Shown: in pieces, positions 11,134-20,496 of the stretch
Position numbering within the stretch: the stretch's first letter is position 1
Layout: each line of letters starts with the position of its first letter
Assembly: GCA_963675135.1 (NCBI GenBank)
Contig: OY776131.1
Location: 36,789,381-36,853,380, forward strand
DNA length: 64,000 nt
Direction: 5' to 3'
DNA from: Galeopsis tetrahit
Taxonomy: Eukaryota; Streptophyta; Magnoliopsida; Lamiales; Lamiaceae
The notes under the pieces: model-generated
Told to the model about the DNA's origin: nothing
Seen by the model: only the letters and a program-made list of their open reading frames with translations
Databases searched by the model: none
Position numbers and translations under genes: made by a program

Positions 11134-11855
11134 AAAATGTACAACTTTATTAACTTGTGCCCTTTTTTTGTTCTTTCTTTTTTTCTTTGTACAGAAAAAT
11201 GTACAACTTTCATCTCTTTCCATCTCTCCCTCCCCGAGCACATTCTGAACAATTCATAAAACTATACTGAATGTGTAGGTATAGATTTTGTAAATTATAT
11301 GTTGGTCATCATTTTGTATAGCATCGTAGGTGATATTATAATTGATTCAAGGCGGCGGCGGCGACGACGGTCGGAAAAGCGTCGGTGATGGCCGGAGGAG
11401 CGGTGGCGGTAGCTCCTTCAATTAGGTTAGGGTTGAAAAGTGAAAGAGGAGTGTATTTAGTAGGGTTATTTTAGTATAAGGGTAGTTTAGACATTCTACA
11501 TGATTATTAAATTAATAAATGGATAGGGGGAGTATACTTAACAAAGGTGGAGGGGTATATAGTCAACGCCTTTAATTAAATGGGCAGTATAAATTAATAG
11601 CTAAGACCAAATAATTTTCTTCCAATATTTTTTCGCTTCGACTCTATTCTCGTATCACTCCTTCAATTGACTTTATAAAATAATTAAGGTGTGCTTTGCT
11701 CCAAAAGTGTTCATCTTCCTACAAAAATAGCAAACAACATACCTTTCTCATTTCAAGTGCAACGAGTCAATTTAGTGTAAATAATGCATGAAATCCTATA
11801 AAATTGAGTGAATTAAACACATGAATTTTGAGCAATTTTCACATTAATCATATTT

Positions 11856-13006
11856 GTAGGCCAAAATCCGAGGGGGGTTTGGGTGTTAAAAATCTTGAAT
11901 TATTTAATCTTTCTCTTCTTGGCAGGTGGGCATGGAGGATTCGGGATGAACCCAATTCATTTTGGGTAAGGATTCTCGACTCCAAGTACGATATTTCTTC
12001 AAGTTCAGGCCCTTCATTCGCGGTGAACAGGAACACAACATCCCTTTGGTTGAGGAACATTGTAGACCTTTTTCTGTCCAGTTCGGCCAGACCATGGTTT
12101 GCGTCTAATCTAAGCATTCTCGTGGGAAACGGTCACACCCCCTCCTTCTGGAAAGACAGGTGGTTAAACGACCTTATTCTATGTGAATGCTTCCCCAGAT
12201 TATTCTCTAGTTGTATCTCTAAAGAGGCTAAAGTTAGTGATTTGGGTGAGTGGGTGAATGGCATTTGGCATTGGAATATATTGTGGAGACGCGAGCTGTT
12301 CTCGTGGGAAGAGACACTCGTACACCAATTGCATTCCCTTTTAGGAACCTTTAATTTGCAGGAGCACGCTACAGACTCGTGGAGATGGAAATTATCAAGT
12401 GATGGCCGCTATACAGCCAAATCGGCATATGGCGGCCAACCTAAGTCTGCACCGTCCCAGGCTCTTCACGAGGACGTTCTAATAGCCCTTCGGACTATCT
12501 GGAACAAGCTAATTCCCACGAAATTCTCGGGGCTAGCATGGAAAGTAATTCGAGAGAGGCTCGCCACACAGACTGACTTAAAGAAGCGTAAGGTTCTTGG
12601 AGATGGAGACGTCTTGCTCTGTCCCCTCTGCGGCATCGAAGAAGAAACTGTCCCCCATCTCTTCCTTCGGTGCAAATTCTCCATCAGGCTGTGGAATCTC
12701 AGCTGCTCGTGGCTTGGAGTCAACACTGCTCTCCACAGCAAACCTGCTGCTCATTTTCAACAATTTTGTGGACTGATTGGCGGCAAACGAAAGAAGAGCA
12801 TCCTTGATTGTCTGTGGTGCATGATCGTGTGGCATATAGGGAAAACAAGGAATGGAAAAGTATTCGCAAACGAAGACATGAAGCCGGAGAAGATTTTTGA
12901 CGAAGTGAGAGTTAAGATGTGGGGAATTCTATCATTAAGTAGAGACTGCCCTCACCCGTTCTCATTTAACGACTGGTGCTCATCTCCTAGGACAGCTTGG
13001 ACATAG
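11856..13006 (+). pseudogene. LINE ORF2 C-terminal part (RT end and zf-RVT)
   Basis: This is the 3' part of the LINE ORF2, open for over 380 codons. It starts in the conserved CRPKSEGGLGVKNLELFN region that ends plant LINE reverse transcriptases, then LLGRWAWRI and WVRILDSKY, and finishes with the zinc-binding zf-RVT region: KFSGLAWKVIRERL, then LCPLCGIEEETVPHLFLRC, then RLWNLSCSW. In ORF2 this tail follows the RT that copies LINE RNA at the target. An in-frame ATG at 11828 lies in the solo LTR and is not the real start; the frame properly continues upstream at 4216-4380. It ends at a stop at 13004-13006 near the LINE 3' end. Confidence 0.88.
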
Positions 13007-13052
13007 GAAATTGACTAAATTGTAATGGTGTAACTCTATATATCTCCAGTTT

Positions 13053-13356
13053 GGGGAAATAGTTTTTTTACATCCCATAACTTTTCAACTTTTTAAAAAA
13101 CGTCTCAAAAAAGTTAAGTTTTCCAATTACGTCCCAAATTTTAGCTAACTTTTTCAATTACGTCCCAAAGTCGCCAGAAACATCAAAACGACGTTGTAAC
13201 CATGACGTAATACGACGTCGTTTTGATGTTTCCGGCGACTTTGGGACGTAATTGGAAAAGTTAGCTAAAATTTGGGACGTAATTGAAAATTCTAACTTTT
13301 TTGGGACTTTTTTGAAAAAGTTGAAAAGTTATGGGATGTAAAAAAATTATTTCCCC
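13053..13356. mobile_element. Palindromic MITE (foldback), 304 bp
   Basis: Nearly the whole element is one inverted repeat. GGGGAAATAGTTTTTTTACA then TCCCATAACTTTTCAAC on the left matches the complement of the right end, and the arms meet around GTAACCATGACGTAATACG near 13200. The repeated phrase AATTACGTCCCAAA occurs in each arm. Flanks are TCCAGTTT at 13045-13052 and 13357-13364, an 8-bp duplication (9 if the next G is counted). Eight bp and perfect GGGG tips favour hAT; nine bp would favour Mutator. It lies between the LINE stop codon and its A-tail. Confidence 0.9.
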
Positions 13357-13409
13357 TCCAGTTTGATATAATATATTTTCTCCTTCCAAAAAAAGAAGGC
13401 CCTAAACAC

Positions 13410-14226
13410 AACATCATCCAGTAGTGAAGTGTCCTAGCTAGACACACTCTATCTATCTATTATATATAATTGTAAGAGAAATCATATACGTACCTTAAAC
13501 TAAGATCTTGTGCTGTCAACAAGCACCTTACTCCAACAACATGCATTCATGACGATGCCACTAGTAAGGATGGACACTGTCGCATTCCCTCGTAATAGGC
13601 ATCCTAGTGTCGTGGGTTGCAATTGAATGTTGGTATGATGAAGACGAACTGTCAAGCTTACTCGCAGATCCCCTCGCCTTTGAAGAGAAGGAAATTGGGC
13701 TCAAAATAGCTAGATGGAAGCGGTACCCTCTGGCTCAGCAGAGTCTCGACTATATATAATCATTTCTAATTTTGCTAGTGATAATATAATTTTTTTAACA
13801 ATTTCTAGTAAACCATAACCAATTACATCCAATTAAATTAAAAAATATAAGTAATTAATTAAAAAGGTTTAACTAATTCTCAATTAACAATTATATGCAA
13901 TTAACCAAATATTTAAAGTCCATAACACAATTAAATTTCTTAAAATATACGGTAATAGATTTAACTAACAATTGCATGCAATTAACTAAAATAACTAAAC
14001 CCAACTAATTAATTAAAAAATAAACATAAGTATATATTATTGAAATTAACTACGGATCACAAAAAAATTAACTGCCATAAGGTAAAATGATGTCATTTTG
14101 ATTCGGTTTGCGACAGAAATGACAGTTGCAAATCTGAGCTTTGAATTTGCAAAACGAGCAGTGAATTTAATACCACAACGTATGAGGCGTCGTGGGAACT
14201 TGGCATGACTTAAAAGTTTTTAAACA
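13410..14226. other. Intergenic, AT-rich host sequence
   Basis: From about 13500 to 13750 base composition is mixed and gene-like, but I find no frame I trust. The remainder is AT-rich with repeated ATTAACTAA-type words. This is the right flank of the LINE insertion. Confidence 0.4.
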
Positions 14227-14325
14227 GAAGAGGAATTCGGGTTTCATCATCCGATGGGTGACCTCACCATTCCTTGTAGTCAAGATTTGTTCATTGATCT
14301 CATCTCTGGCCTCACCAGAACATGA
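14227..14325 (+). pseudogene. SAUR 3' fragment
   Basis: The plus strand translates as EEEFGFHHPMGDLTIPCSQD, then LFIDLISGLTRT and a stop. This is the C-terminal third of a SAUR protein, with the conserved GGLTIPC changed to GDLTIPC. The upstream two thirds are absent: sequence before 14227 is unrelated. The following ~85 bases (TTTTTTTAGAAGACCACATT, GTAGACTAGTTAGAAAAA, AAATGTAAATTCAATGAT) match the 3' flank of the intact plus-strand SAUR at 20683-20949, so the relic is a truncated duplicate of that gene. Confidence 0.9.
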
Positions 14326-14760
14326 GAGTCATATTTTTTTAGAAGACCACATTTTTGTAGACTAGTTAGAAAAACAAATGTAAATTCAATGATAAAGAAT
14401 ATTAAATGTCAAGAATTACTTATCCATTTTCATATGCAAATTTAAAGCTTTTATATGGTTTTAAGTATTTCTGATCTATAGTTAGATTTATTTGTTAACT
14501 TGCTAGCTGGAGAAGATTGAAAAAAAAAAATTAGTGGATCAGGTGAGCGAATCAACCAAGGGCCAAAAGTTGCTTACGCTTTTTCGACTGAGCCTGTCAC
14601 ACAGGACCAAGGGCGACTAAGGATTTTTTTGGGGAAATAACTATAAACCTGGTCCTATGTGTAAAATATATCTGATTATCTACTAGTAATTTGTATGGTC
14701 ATGTTGTTGAACTAAAAATTACTATAAACCTGGTCCTATATATGTGTAAAATATGTATAA
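14326..14760. other. Intergenic; 3' flank of the SAUR fragment, then unassigned
   Basis: The first ~85 bases are SAUR 3' flank shared with 20950-21040. After that the sequence is AT-rich with no recognisable feature. Confidence 0.5.
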
Positions 14761-15100
14761 ATGTTATCCATAACTAAAATAAAAGAGTCCACATGGATGT
14801 ATTTTAACTCGGACACAGATGTAGACGAGGTTGAGGATTGTGATACTGTTTATTTTCAGATAGGAGTTACCTCCAATTATGTTTCTGCTGAGTTAATAAT
14901 GTTGAACAAAAGAATGTTTCTGAGGATAATTTTGACTTTTTACTGATCAAACTATTCTAGGTAAGAACATACATAGACGAATGGCCACCACTTGCAGAAT
15001 TTGAGATGAACATAATTTAAAATGGGGACCATATATATTAACAAAAAATTTAACATTAGAAAATGAAAGATCACATGGATTGTCTCCCAATCATGTAATA
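14761..15100. repeat. Duplicated block, copy 2 (partner at 984-1340)
   Basis: Colinear with the block near the left edge. It includes GATCACATGGATTGTCTC at about 15069-15086. The 61-codon frame here is not conserved in the other copy, so I do not annotate it as a gene. Confidence 0.7.
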
Positions 15101-15382
15101 CTAATTATTACAATTATTAATAAATTTTGAGAAGTGATTCAAAGTGGTAATATGTAACATGTTATAACTTTCATGGTCATTAAATTTAGTGTGGAATGAC
15201 TCAAATAAACCTGATAATACTTTTGGACTCAAAATTGATCAGGAGCTTTTCATGTATTCAAATACTGAAAATTTGTTCCAAAATACTACATTTATTCATT
15301 GAGATGAACATTAATCTATGTAAGTTAGATAAACTAACTCTACAAAACTTTGTTCCTCTAGAACAGAGTATATACATCATGC

Positions 15383-15646
15383 TCAGCTCAAGCGACAGAT
15401 TAGATCAACGAATAAATCTTCACTACATGGAATGGTTAGGCCACCCATTGGATGATGGAACCCGAATTCTTCTTCAACGTGACATAGCAATTCTTGAAAC
15501 GAAGGGTGGTTCAAGTACGATACTGGAATAATGAACCTTTTCTTTTCACCCTCCCCAACATAAACAGCAAAATGCCCCTTTGGAACTGACGAAGTTGATG
15601 CTTTTACAGATGATGAAGACCGTTTAAGCATTTGACGGATAGCCAT
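15383..15646 (-). CDS. SAUR-like auxin-responsive protein (SAUR A)
   Basis: An 87-residue intronless protein of the SAUR family (auxin-inducible domain). SAURs are early auxin-response proteins; several family members inhibit PP2C.D phosphatases and so promote plasma-membrane H+-ATPase activity and cell expansion. Visible family blocks are MAIRQMLKR at the N-terminus, VPKGHFAVYVGE (about 21-32), RFIIPVSYLNHPSFQELL (about 37-54) and FGFHHPMGGLTIPC (about 61-74). The start is the first ATG and matches all paralogues here. It is the most divergent member: Ser-rich KRSSSSVKASTSS, CHVEEE instead of QAEEE, and a shorter end, ICRLS. A TATATATA lies 127-134 bp upstream, with a CACATGG-CTT-TGTCT block beyond it. 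Confidence 0.95.
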   Translation of the reverse strand: MAIRQMLKRSSSSVKASTSSVPKGHFAVYVGEGEKKRFIIPVSYLNHPSFQELLCHVEEEFGFHHPMGGLTIPCSEDLFVDLICRLS

Positions 15647-15772
15647 GATTTTTTTGAACTAAATCTTGCTTTAAGCAAAAGGAAGGAATTTCCAGAGAAA
15701 ACTTTATGAAGTGAAAGCTTACAAAGAGTATTTTGAGTAGTTGTTGCTGGTTGTAATCTGGAAATGGTATTG

Positions 15773-15780
15773 TATATATA
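15773..15780 (-). promoter_or_regulatory. TATA box of SAUR A
   Basis: TATATATA, read on the minus strand as CCTATATATACAA, 127-134 bp upstream of the ATG. The same CTATATATAC context precedes the other SAURs here. Confidence 0.75.
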
Positions 15781-15823
15781 GGCGAACATCGAAATGTTTG
15801 AGAAACATAACCTCATTAAAGAT

Positions 15824-15838
15824 CACATGGCTTTGTCT
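15824..15838 (-). promoter_or_regulatory. Composite CACATGG-CTT-TGTCT element of SAUR A
   Basis: CACATGGCTTTGTCT, 44 bp upstream of the TATA box. CACATG is the core recognised by PIF-type bHLH factors (HUD/E-box); TGTC is the core bound by auxin response factors. The arrangement is shared by the SAUR promoters in this window. Confidence 0.55.
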
Positions 15839-15859
15839 TTCTTTCTTTATAAAGATATT

Positions 15860-16735
15860 AAGCAACAAAATGAAGTATTTGTGGATTGAAAAAATTGTTC
15901 CCTAACTACACTAAAAACACAGCCCTCAAAAGACCCCACAGAAATTTATTGTATAACAGAATGGGATGCCTCCTCTCACCTAAAACACACCAAGTTGGCT
16001 TGGTTTCTTTGAACTACCTAACAATTGGAGTTAGTTATATAAATTTTATTGTATATTCATATGCTCTAATTTTGATTTGTAAGAGAAAGTAATCTATAAA
16101 CTTGTTAAGCACATCATGTTCTGCTGAATCCAAAGATGATATAAAAAAGACTAATACGGGTTCGTAAAAACATTCATCCAAAGCTTGTCTTGAAGTTAAA
16201 TCTGCTCAAACAGCACTACCTAGTATATTTTCTTGAAAAGAATTGACCAATTTGACAATACTGTGGAAGAGTTATTAGCAAAAGAAAATCATGCCTAGAG
16301 TATAGAAAAGGACATTAAATTTAGATTATTGTGTGAACTAGAAACTGCCTATATCCCCAATATGAGTAATTTTTTCAGAAAAAAAACTGGATTATAATAA
16401 AAAAAAAAAAGATGTCTTGAAAAAAACAGCAGCTCATATGATCATTTTTGTAGATATAAATTAGTTTTAACTGAAGACTGAGAAGATATGTGAAGAAGAT
16501 GGGAATGAGGTACTCAAAGACGGGGGAGTGGAAGCTTAGTTTGCACGCTTCAGCTACTCATAATTCATCAAGATTCTGTCTTGGAACATGAGAGGTTACA
16601 AAAATAAATTAAAACAGATAATGGTTTTGCATCTGAAATTGGATCACTAAGTTCTCCATGTATATTCATATACTCTACATTTCTAGGACTAACTAATTTA
16701 CAAAATTGTATTCTACTCTATTAATCTACGATATA
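15860..16735. other. Spacer between SAUR A and SAUR B
   Basis: AT-rich. The part from about 16610 to 16735 (ATAATGGTTTTGCATCTGAA, CATGTATATTCATATACTC, AATTTACAAAATTGTATTCT) is a SAUR 3' flank repeated after the other minus-strand SAURs. A short frame KILSWNMRG at about 16567-16593 resembles the start of a LINE endonuclease but is too short to call. Otherwise nothing is recognised. Confidence 0.5.
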
Positions 16736-17005
16736 TCATCTTCTGCTCACTCCAGAGATGACATCAATGAATAAATCCTGACTACATGGAATGGTTAGAC
16801 CACCCATTGGATGATCAAAACCATATTCTTCTTCGGCTTGAAATAGCAATTCTTGGAATGAAGGGTGGTTCAAGTATGAGACTGGAACTGTAAAGCGCTT
16901 CTTCTCGTTTTCTCCAACATAAACAGCTAAATGGCCCTTTGGAACATCAACTACGGATCTTCTTTCACTGGATAATGATCGTCTCAGCATTTGGCGGATG
17001 GCCAT
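16736..17005 (-). CDS. SAUR-like auxin-responsive protein (SAUR B)
   Basis: An 89-residue intronless SAUR. It starts MAIRQMLRRSLSSERRS, then VDVPKGHLAVYVGENEKKRF, VPVSYLNHPSFQELLFQAEE, YGFDHPMGGLTIPCSQDLF and ends DVISGVSRR. All conserved blocks are present and the length is normal for the family. The start is fixed by alignment with the paralogues. A TATA box lies 116-123 bp upstream and the composite element about 57 bp beyond it. The upstream region is duplicated in tandem (17148-17395 and 17431-17680), so this gene has two copies of its distal promoter. It is closest in sequence to SAURs C, E and F. Confidence 0.96.
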   Translation of the reverse strand: MAIRQMLRRSLSSERRSVVDVPKGHLAVYVGENEKKRFTVPVSYLNHPSFQELLFQAEEEYGFDHPMGGLTIPCSQDLFIDVISGVSRR

Positions 17006-17120
17006 TCTAGTATAAAATGAATGTTTCTGAAAAACTTTTTGTAGAGTGATGTGAAATAAGTGAAAGTCGAGAAGGTAAATAACTTTGTTGCTGGTTGAAT
17101 TCCAGATATGTGTTGTAAAT

Positions 17121-17128
17121 TATATATA
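17121..17128 (-). promoter_or_regulatory. TATA box of SAUR B
   Basis: TATATATA, 116-123 bp upstream of the SAUR B ATG, at the same spacing as in SAURs C, D and E. Confidence 0.75.
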
Positions 17129-17147
17129 GACCATCAAGAAATTGAAT

Positions 17148-17680
17148 ATGTGGTGGCAAATGATACTCACATCACATACATTAGCACATGGATTTGTCTG
17201 TCAATCTTCATTAAAATTTTAAGCAAGAGTTTGTTGATTGAACGCATTGTTTCCTACCAACCTGAGCAACATAGCCATTGAAGGCCTAAACATAAAACCA
17301 ATTGGATGACAGAATGGGCAAACTTTGCTTGGCTACCTAATCAATTATTCATTACAATGCTCATTTGGTTTGGGAACAAGGCATTTACTTTGGATAATAT
17401 TATTAGAGAAAATTGAGCAGCTACGGAATATGTGGTGGCAAATGATACTCACAAACATTAGCACATTACGAATCACATGGATTTGTCTATCAATCTTCAT
17501 TAAGGTTTTAAGCAAGATCAAGTTTGTGGATTAAATTGTTTCCTACCAACTTAGCCTTCAAAGGCCCAAAATAAAGCCAAACAAAATGGGGAAACTTTGC
17601 TTGGTTACCTAATCATATATTTAAAATATATTGATTAGAATGCTCATTTTGGTTTGGGAAGAATGCATTAACTTTGGACC
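17148..17680. repeat. Tandem duplication of the SAUR B upstream region (~250 bp units)
   Basis: Unit 1 (17148-17395) and unit 2 (17431-17680) share GTGGTGGCAAATGATACTCA, CACATGGATTTGTCT, CAATCTTCATTAA, TTTCCTACCAAC, AACTTTGCTTGG and GCATT(T)AACTTTGGA-type ends in the same order. Each unit has its own CACATGGATTTGTCT copy (17185-17199 and 17474-17488). No TATA box accompanies the distal copy. Confidence 0.85.
17185..17199 (-). promoter_or_regulatory. Composite CACATGG-ATT-TGTCT element of SAUR B
   Basis: CACATGGATTTGTCT, the consensus form of the block shared by this SAUR cluster. A second identical copy sits at 17474-17488 in the duplicated promoter unit. Confidence 0.6.
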
Positions 17681-17834
17681 AGTGGAGGTAAATTGACTTC
17701 AGTAGAGATGTGCTTCCATGATCCTTTTTGTATCATGTAGTAAAATGTAGCAGAAAAAACAGAGGAATGCAATGCAATGCAAATCCTCATGTGAGAAGAT
17801 GAAGACTGCAAAGATTTTCCAACGCTTATCCACC

Positions 17835-17914
17835 CTTCATGTTCGTGACAACATGAATTGGATGGAAAATGAGGCTGCACACAAGGTGTTCGACACAATG
17901 TCTGAACCTCTTTA
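17835..17914 (+). pseudogene. PPR-like motif fragment
   Basis: The plus strand reads LHVRDNMNWMENEAAHKVFD then TMSEPL and a stop. A(A/H)KVFDTM is the typical second helix of a pentatricopeptide repeat. The same words (AAAHKVFDTMSDR) occur at 58911-58987, also ending in a stop after EPL, so both are copies of one decayed source. It is too short to call more than a fragment. The 132-codon minus-strand frame over it (17668-18066) has no family features. Confidence 0.35.
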
Positions 17915-18059
17915 GGAACCATACGAAGCCCCTTGGCCATCCTTGGAATGTCACATGTCTCTATTGAGATTGTTGAATCAAACGCAAAATGAAAACCAAA
18001 GAAATCAAGCACGAAGAACACCAATTTACGTGGTTTGAGTTTACAACCTACATCCACGG

Positions 18060-18800
18060 ATTTCACTTCAATTTGGAAGAAAACGCAGAATTCACTCTCA
18101 AGTTCAGGTATGAACCCTAATGCTCACAATTGATTTCTGCAACAGATTCTATCAACCTGAAAACAATTCATAATACCTCAGCTCTTTCATACCCTTCTGT
18201 AGCAATGACAGCATTCGCCTTATTTTGTTTGTTTTGGGATTTTGAGGATTTTGAAATCCGGATTTCAAAATCTAGTGGATTTCAAAATCTTTTTTTGTGT
18301 TTTGTGTTTGTTTTGGGATTTATGTAGGATTTATAGTATAGGTTTTATAGGTGGTTTGTAGGTATTTTATAGGATTGACTTTCATAGGGTTTATAGGGTG
18401 GGATTTTGAAATCCTAAATCAAAATCCCAAAATGTAACTGGGGGGTGGAGTTTCGAAATCCCAAATCCGGATTTCCAGTCCCAAATGTCCAATCTTGTGA
18501 CATGAGTAGCACTTCCTTTTCTCAATGAATTCAGAGGATTGTGACTTTTCCTGGCCCTTCTTCTTTCCATTGAATGCTTTTCCTTTGTTCCTCTTGAATT
18601 TCACATTTGTTAGGAGAATTTTTGTCTTGAGAGCAGTTTGAATCAAGACGAATATTCACAAATTCAATGCTTAAATTTGCTCAATATAGATGATGAATAA
18701 CAGAGTACTAATTGATTTGGAAGAAAACACAGCTTTCACTCAAGTTCAGGTATGAACCCAAATTCTCACAATTGATTTCTGTAACATGTTCTATCAAGGG
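18060..18800 (-). pseudogene. Copia retrotransposon fragment (gag zinc knuckle) with an inserted palindromic repeat
   Basis: A ~100-bp block (TTTGGAAGAAAAC.CAG, TTCAGGTATGAACCC, CTCACAATTGATTTCTG) is present at about 18068-18165 and again at 18716-18797. Between them, on the minus strand (18646 towards 18484), the frame reads KFKRNKGKAFNGKKKGQEK and then KRKCYSCHKIGH, the CX2CX4H start of a copia-type gag zinc knuckle; the final Cys is lost. The knuckle is interrupted by an AT-rich inserted repeat (about 18205-18480) that starts TTTTGGGATTTTGAGGATTT and ends in its near complement. This is a small dead remnant. Confidence 0.5.
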
Positions 18801-18809
18801 GAAAACCAA

Positions 18810-19192
18810 TTGATTTATCTTTCAACTGTCAATCTAACAATGACCAGGAGTAAATTGGCTCATTGTGCACCAACTGCCACAACAACTTCAACTGCTTCTA
18901 ACTGATAGTACCGTTGAAAAGCTTCAGGTTAGTTTTGGCTAACTACCCAGCATAGGAAAATTGGTATAGTAACTGATTTAAATTCCAATTTATCTGAATT
19001 GGTACAACTCAGATGGATTGAACTTGATAAGTATGTATAAAATAATGAAAACAACTCAAGAAAGATAATGGTTTTGCATCTGAAATTGGATCACAAAGTT
19101 GTCCATGTCCATGTATATTCATATACTTACTCTGCATTTCTAAGAGTAGCTAATTTACAAAATTGTATTGCACTGTACGAATCTAAGATATA
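18810..19192. other. Spacer; 3' flank of SAUR C
   Basis: From about 19060 the sequence repeats the SAUR 3' flank (AATGGTTTTGCATCTGAAAT, TATTCATATACT, AATTTACAAAATTGTATT). Nothing else is recognised. Confidence 0.5.
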
Positions 19193-19471
19193 TCATCTTC
19201 TGCTCAATCCAGAGATGACATCAGTGAATAAATCTTCACTACATGGAATGGTTAGCCCACCCATTGGATGATCAAAACCATATTCTTCTTCCGCTTGAAA
19301 TAGCAATTCTTGGAATGAAGGGTGGTTCAAGTATGAGACTGGAACAGTAAAGAGCTTCTTCTCGTTTTCTCCAACATAAACAGCAAAATGTCCCTTTGGA
19401 ACATCAACTCCTGATGAAGCTGATCTTCTTTCGCTGGATAAAGATCGCCTTAGCATCTGACGAATGGCCAT
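19193..19471 (-). CDS. SAUR-like auxin-responsive protein (SAUR C)
   Basis: A 92-residue intronless SAUR: MAIRQMLRRSLSSERRSASS then GVDVPKGHFAVYVGENEKK, VPVSYLNHPSFQELLFQAEE, YGFDHPMGGLTIPCSEDLF and DVISGLSRR. One unusual residue is Leu in place of Arg in EKKLF, where the other copies have EKKRF. The start is conserved. The TATA box is 115-122 bp upstream. The next gene, SAUR D, is divergent, so 19472-20682 is a shared intergenic promoter region. The distal part of that region (about 20040-20180) reappears upstream of SAUR E (22640-22790), showing gene-plus-promoter duplication. Confidence 0.96.
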   Translation of the reverse strand: MAIRQMLRRSLSSERRSASSGVDVPKGHFAVYVGENEKKLFTVPVSYLNHPSFQELLFQAEEEYGFDHPMGGLTIPCSEDLFTDVISGLSRR

Positions 19472-19585
19472 TGTTATACAGATCGAAGGAAAGTTAATCT
19501 CGAAAAATGTTGTGAGATAGGTGAAAGCAGAGAAAGTTTAAAGTATATTTTAAGGAGTTGTTGGTTGTAATTTAGAAATATGCTG

Positions 19586-19593
19586 TATATATA
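19586..19593 (-). promoter_or_regulatory. TATA box of SAUR C
   Basis: TATATATA within CTGTATATATAGGCGAACC, 115-122 bp upstream of the ATG. Confidence 0.75.
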
Positions 19594-19690
19594 GGCGAAC
19601 CAATAAATGCTGTATCGTTCAGAATTTAAATTTGTGTGGTGAACATATGTGGTGGCTTTTAGATACGGGAAACCTAAGCACATGGTGAAT

Positions 19691-19704
19691 CACATGGATT
19701 GCTC
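19691..19704 (-). promoter_or_regulatory. Degenerate composite element of SAUR C
   Basis: CACATGGATTGCTC keeps the CACATGGATT half, but the TGTCT half is changed to TGCTC. SAUR E has the same change, so these two share a promoter lineage that has lost the auxin-type core at this site. Confidence 0.5.
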
Positions 19705-20496
19705 ATCAACTTTATTCAGATTTTAGGCAATGGTAGACAGCTGAAGTTGAAGGATTAGCGAGGTGTAGGGACAAGATTTTAAGAAATGGTACGTAGAGAG
19801 AGCTGCTAGTTTTGTGGTAAGTGGTAGGGTATTATGCTCATCAACCACCTTCCAAGTCTGTATTACTGATAACGAGATGACAAGCAAAGTCATTTAATAT
19901 ATCATTTTCTATCATGTAGTAGAAATTAAAAGGCAAAAGCATGTTCTTCCTCATGAGCTAATTTTCCCATATGGCCCCTACCATATTACTTCTTCACCAG
20001 AAGGCCCATAATTGAAGATGATAACAATATTTTTCAGACAAGATCACATGGATTTCTTTCAATTATATAATCAATCCTATTATATTTCAAAATATTGATT
20101 CAGTATACGAAAGAGGTACTCTCATGTGTGGGCTCTGTTGGGGTCTCAGTACAACATTGAGAGAGAGGCTTCTTCTGTTTTTACCAGATAAGTGATGGGG
20201 TCTCATTTGCTGTCATTATTGGGTATTTGGTAGTATTGTTTTTTCCTAGCCTAATTTTGATTGCTATGCATCCTATTTCACATGGTGGACCAACTTAATG
20301 TTGTCCTACTAATACCATGGATTTTGAAAGGTCGGAAATTTCAATCAGTCGCAGTTTTGATGTGTCCTTTGATCTGAACTGAACTGGGACGGTTAATTAA
20401 AACCAAGTAGGGTCATTTGAGGGCTATTTTGGCAGAGTTGGTAGGATACAATATATATCAATCACACATTTTTGCTGCCTTCAATTAAATATTGGA
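19705..20496. other. Intergenic promoter region between divergent SAURs C and D
   Basis: It contains GAAAGAGGTAC, GGGCTCTGTTGGGGTC and ACATTGAGAGAGAGGCTTCT at about 20107-20180. The same words lie in the same order at about 22715-22790 upstream of SAUR E. No gene is seen. Confidence 0.6.

Larger units (their letters stand above)
10242..11570. mobile_element. MULE-type non-autonomous element C
   Basis: The tips GGCGTTGGCTATATACCCCT and (complement of right end) GGCGTTGACTATATACCCCT are flanked by a perfect 9-bp duplication TTTAATTAA (10233-10241 and 11571-11579). Tip and subterminal sequences (CTCC near the tip, GATGCACTCCCCC) resemble element B, so the two are related. The interior has a proline/arginine-type GC-rich tract (10430-10790) with donor-like GAAGGTAGG, then hairpin 3 and a tandem array, then a GC-rich tract near 11350-11420. 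No transposase. Confidence 0.9.
4381..11850. mobile_element. Solo LTR (TG...CA) split by three MULEs
   Basis: It begins TGACACGTATTTTTC at 4381 and ends CACATTAATCA at 11850, with a 5-bp target duplication TATTT at 4376-4380 and 11851-11855 inside the LINE frame. Segments 4381-5259, 8925-9214, 10152-10241 and 11571-11850 remain after removing three nested MULEs, about 1.5 kb in all. The ends match the solo LTR at 52727-54398: GGATCGTAGTA near the start, and AATTTAGTGT.AATAATGCA, AAACACATGAATTT and TTTTCACA.TAATCA at the end. No internal retroelement domain is present, so this is a recombined single LTR of an unidentified family with long LTRs. Confidence 0.85.
4216..13394 (+). mobile_element. 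5'-truncated LINE (non-LTR retrotransposon), split by later insertions
   Basis: The element begins abruptly inside the reverse transcriptase (frame VLNSLPIYYLSFYHIPK, at 4217) and ends in an A-run at 13388-13394. It is flanked by an identical 16-bp target duplication, AGAAGGCCCTAAACAC, at 4200-4215 and 13394-13409 (one A is shared with the A-tail). Frame NIPWVSWNDICRPKSEGG reads across a solo-LTR insertion at 4381-11850 once one copy of the LTR's TATTT duplication is dropped. A stop (GAG TGA) follows IPKKSLE near 4282, so the piece is dead. A MITE lies in its 3' untranslated part. Without the inserts the LINE copy is only about 1.4 kb, typical of 5' truncation during target-primed reverse transcription. 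Confidence 0.9.

Noticed and set aside
10886..11252. Repetitive short proteins and a CRISPR-like array
   Set aside because: The 33-bp repeats have no unique spacers and lie in a plant MULE; frames stay open only because the unit is a multiple of three.
16567..16593. KILSWNMRG, as at the start of a LINE endonuclease
   Set aside because: Nine codons only, with no further endonuclease sequence.
17668..18066. 132-codon minus-strand frame
   Set aside because: No recognisable domain; it overlaps a PPR-like relic and a copia fragment on mixed strands.
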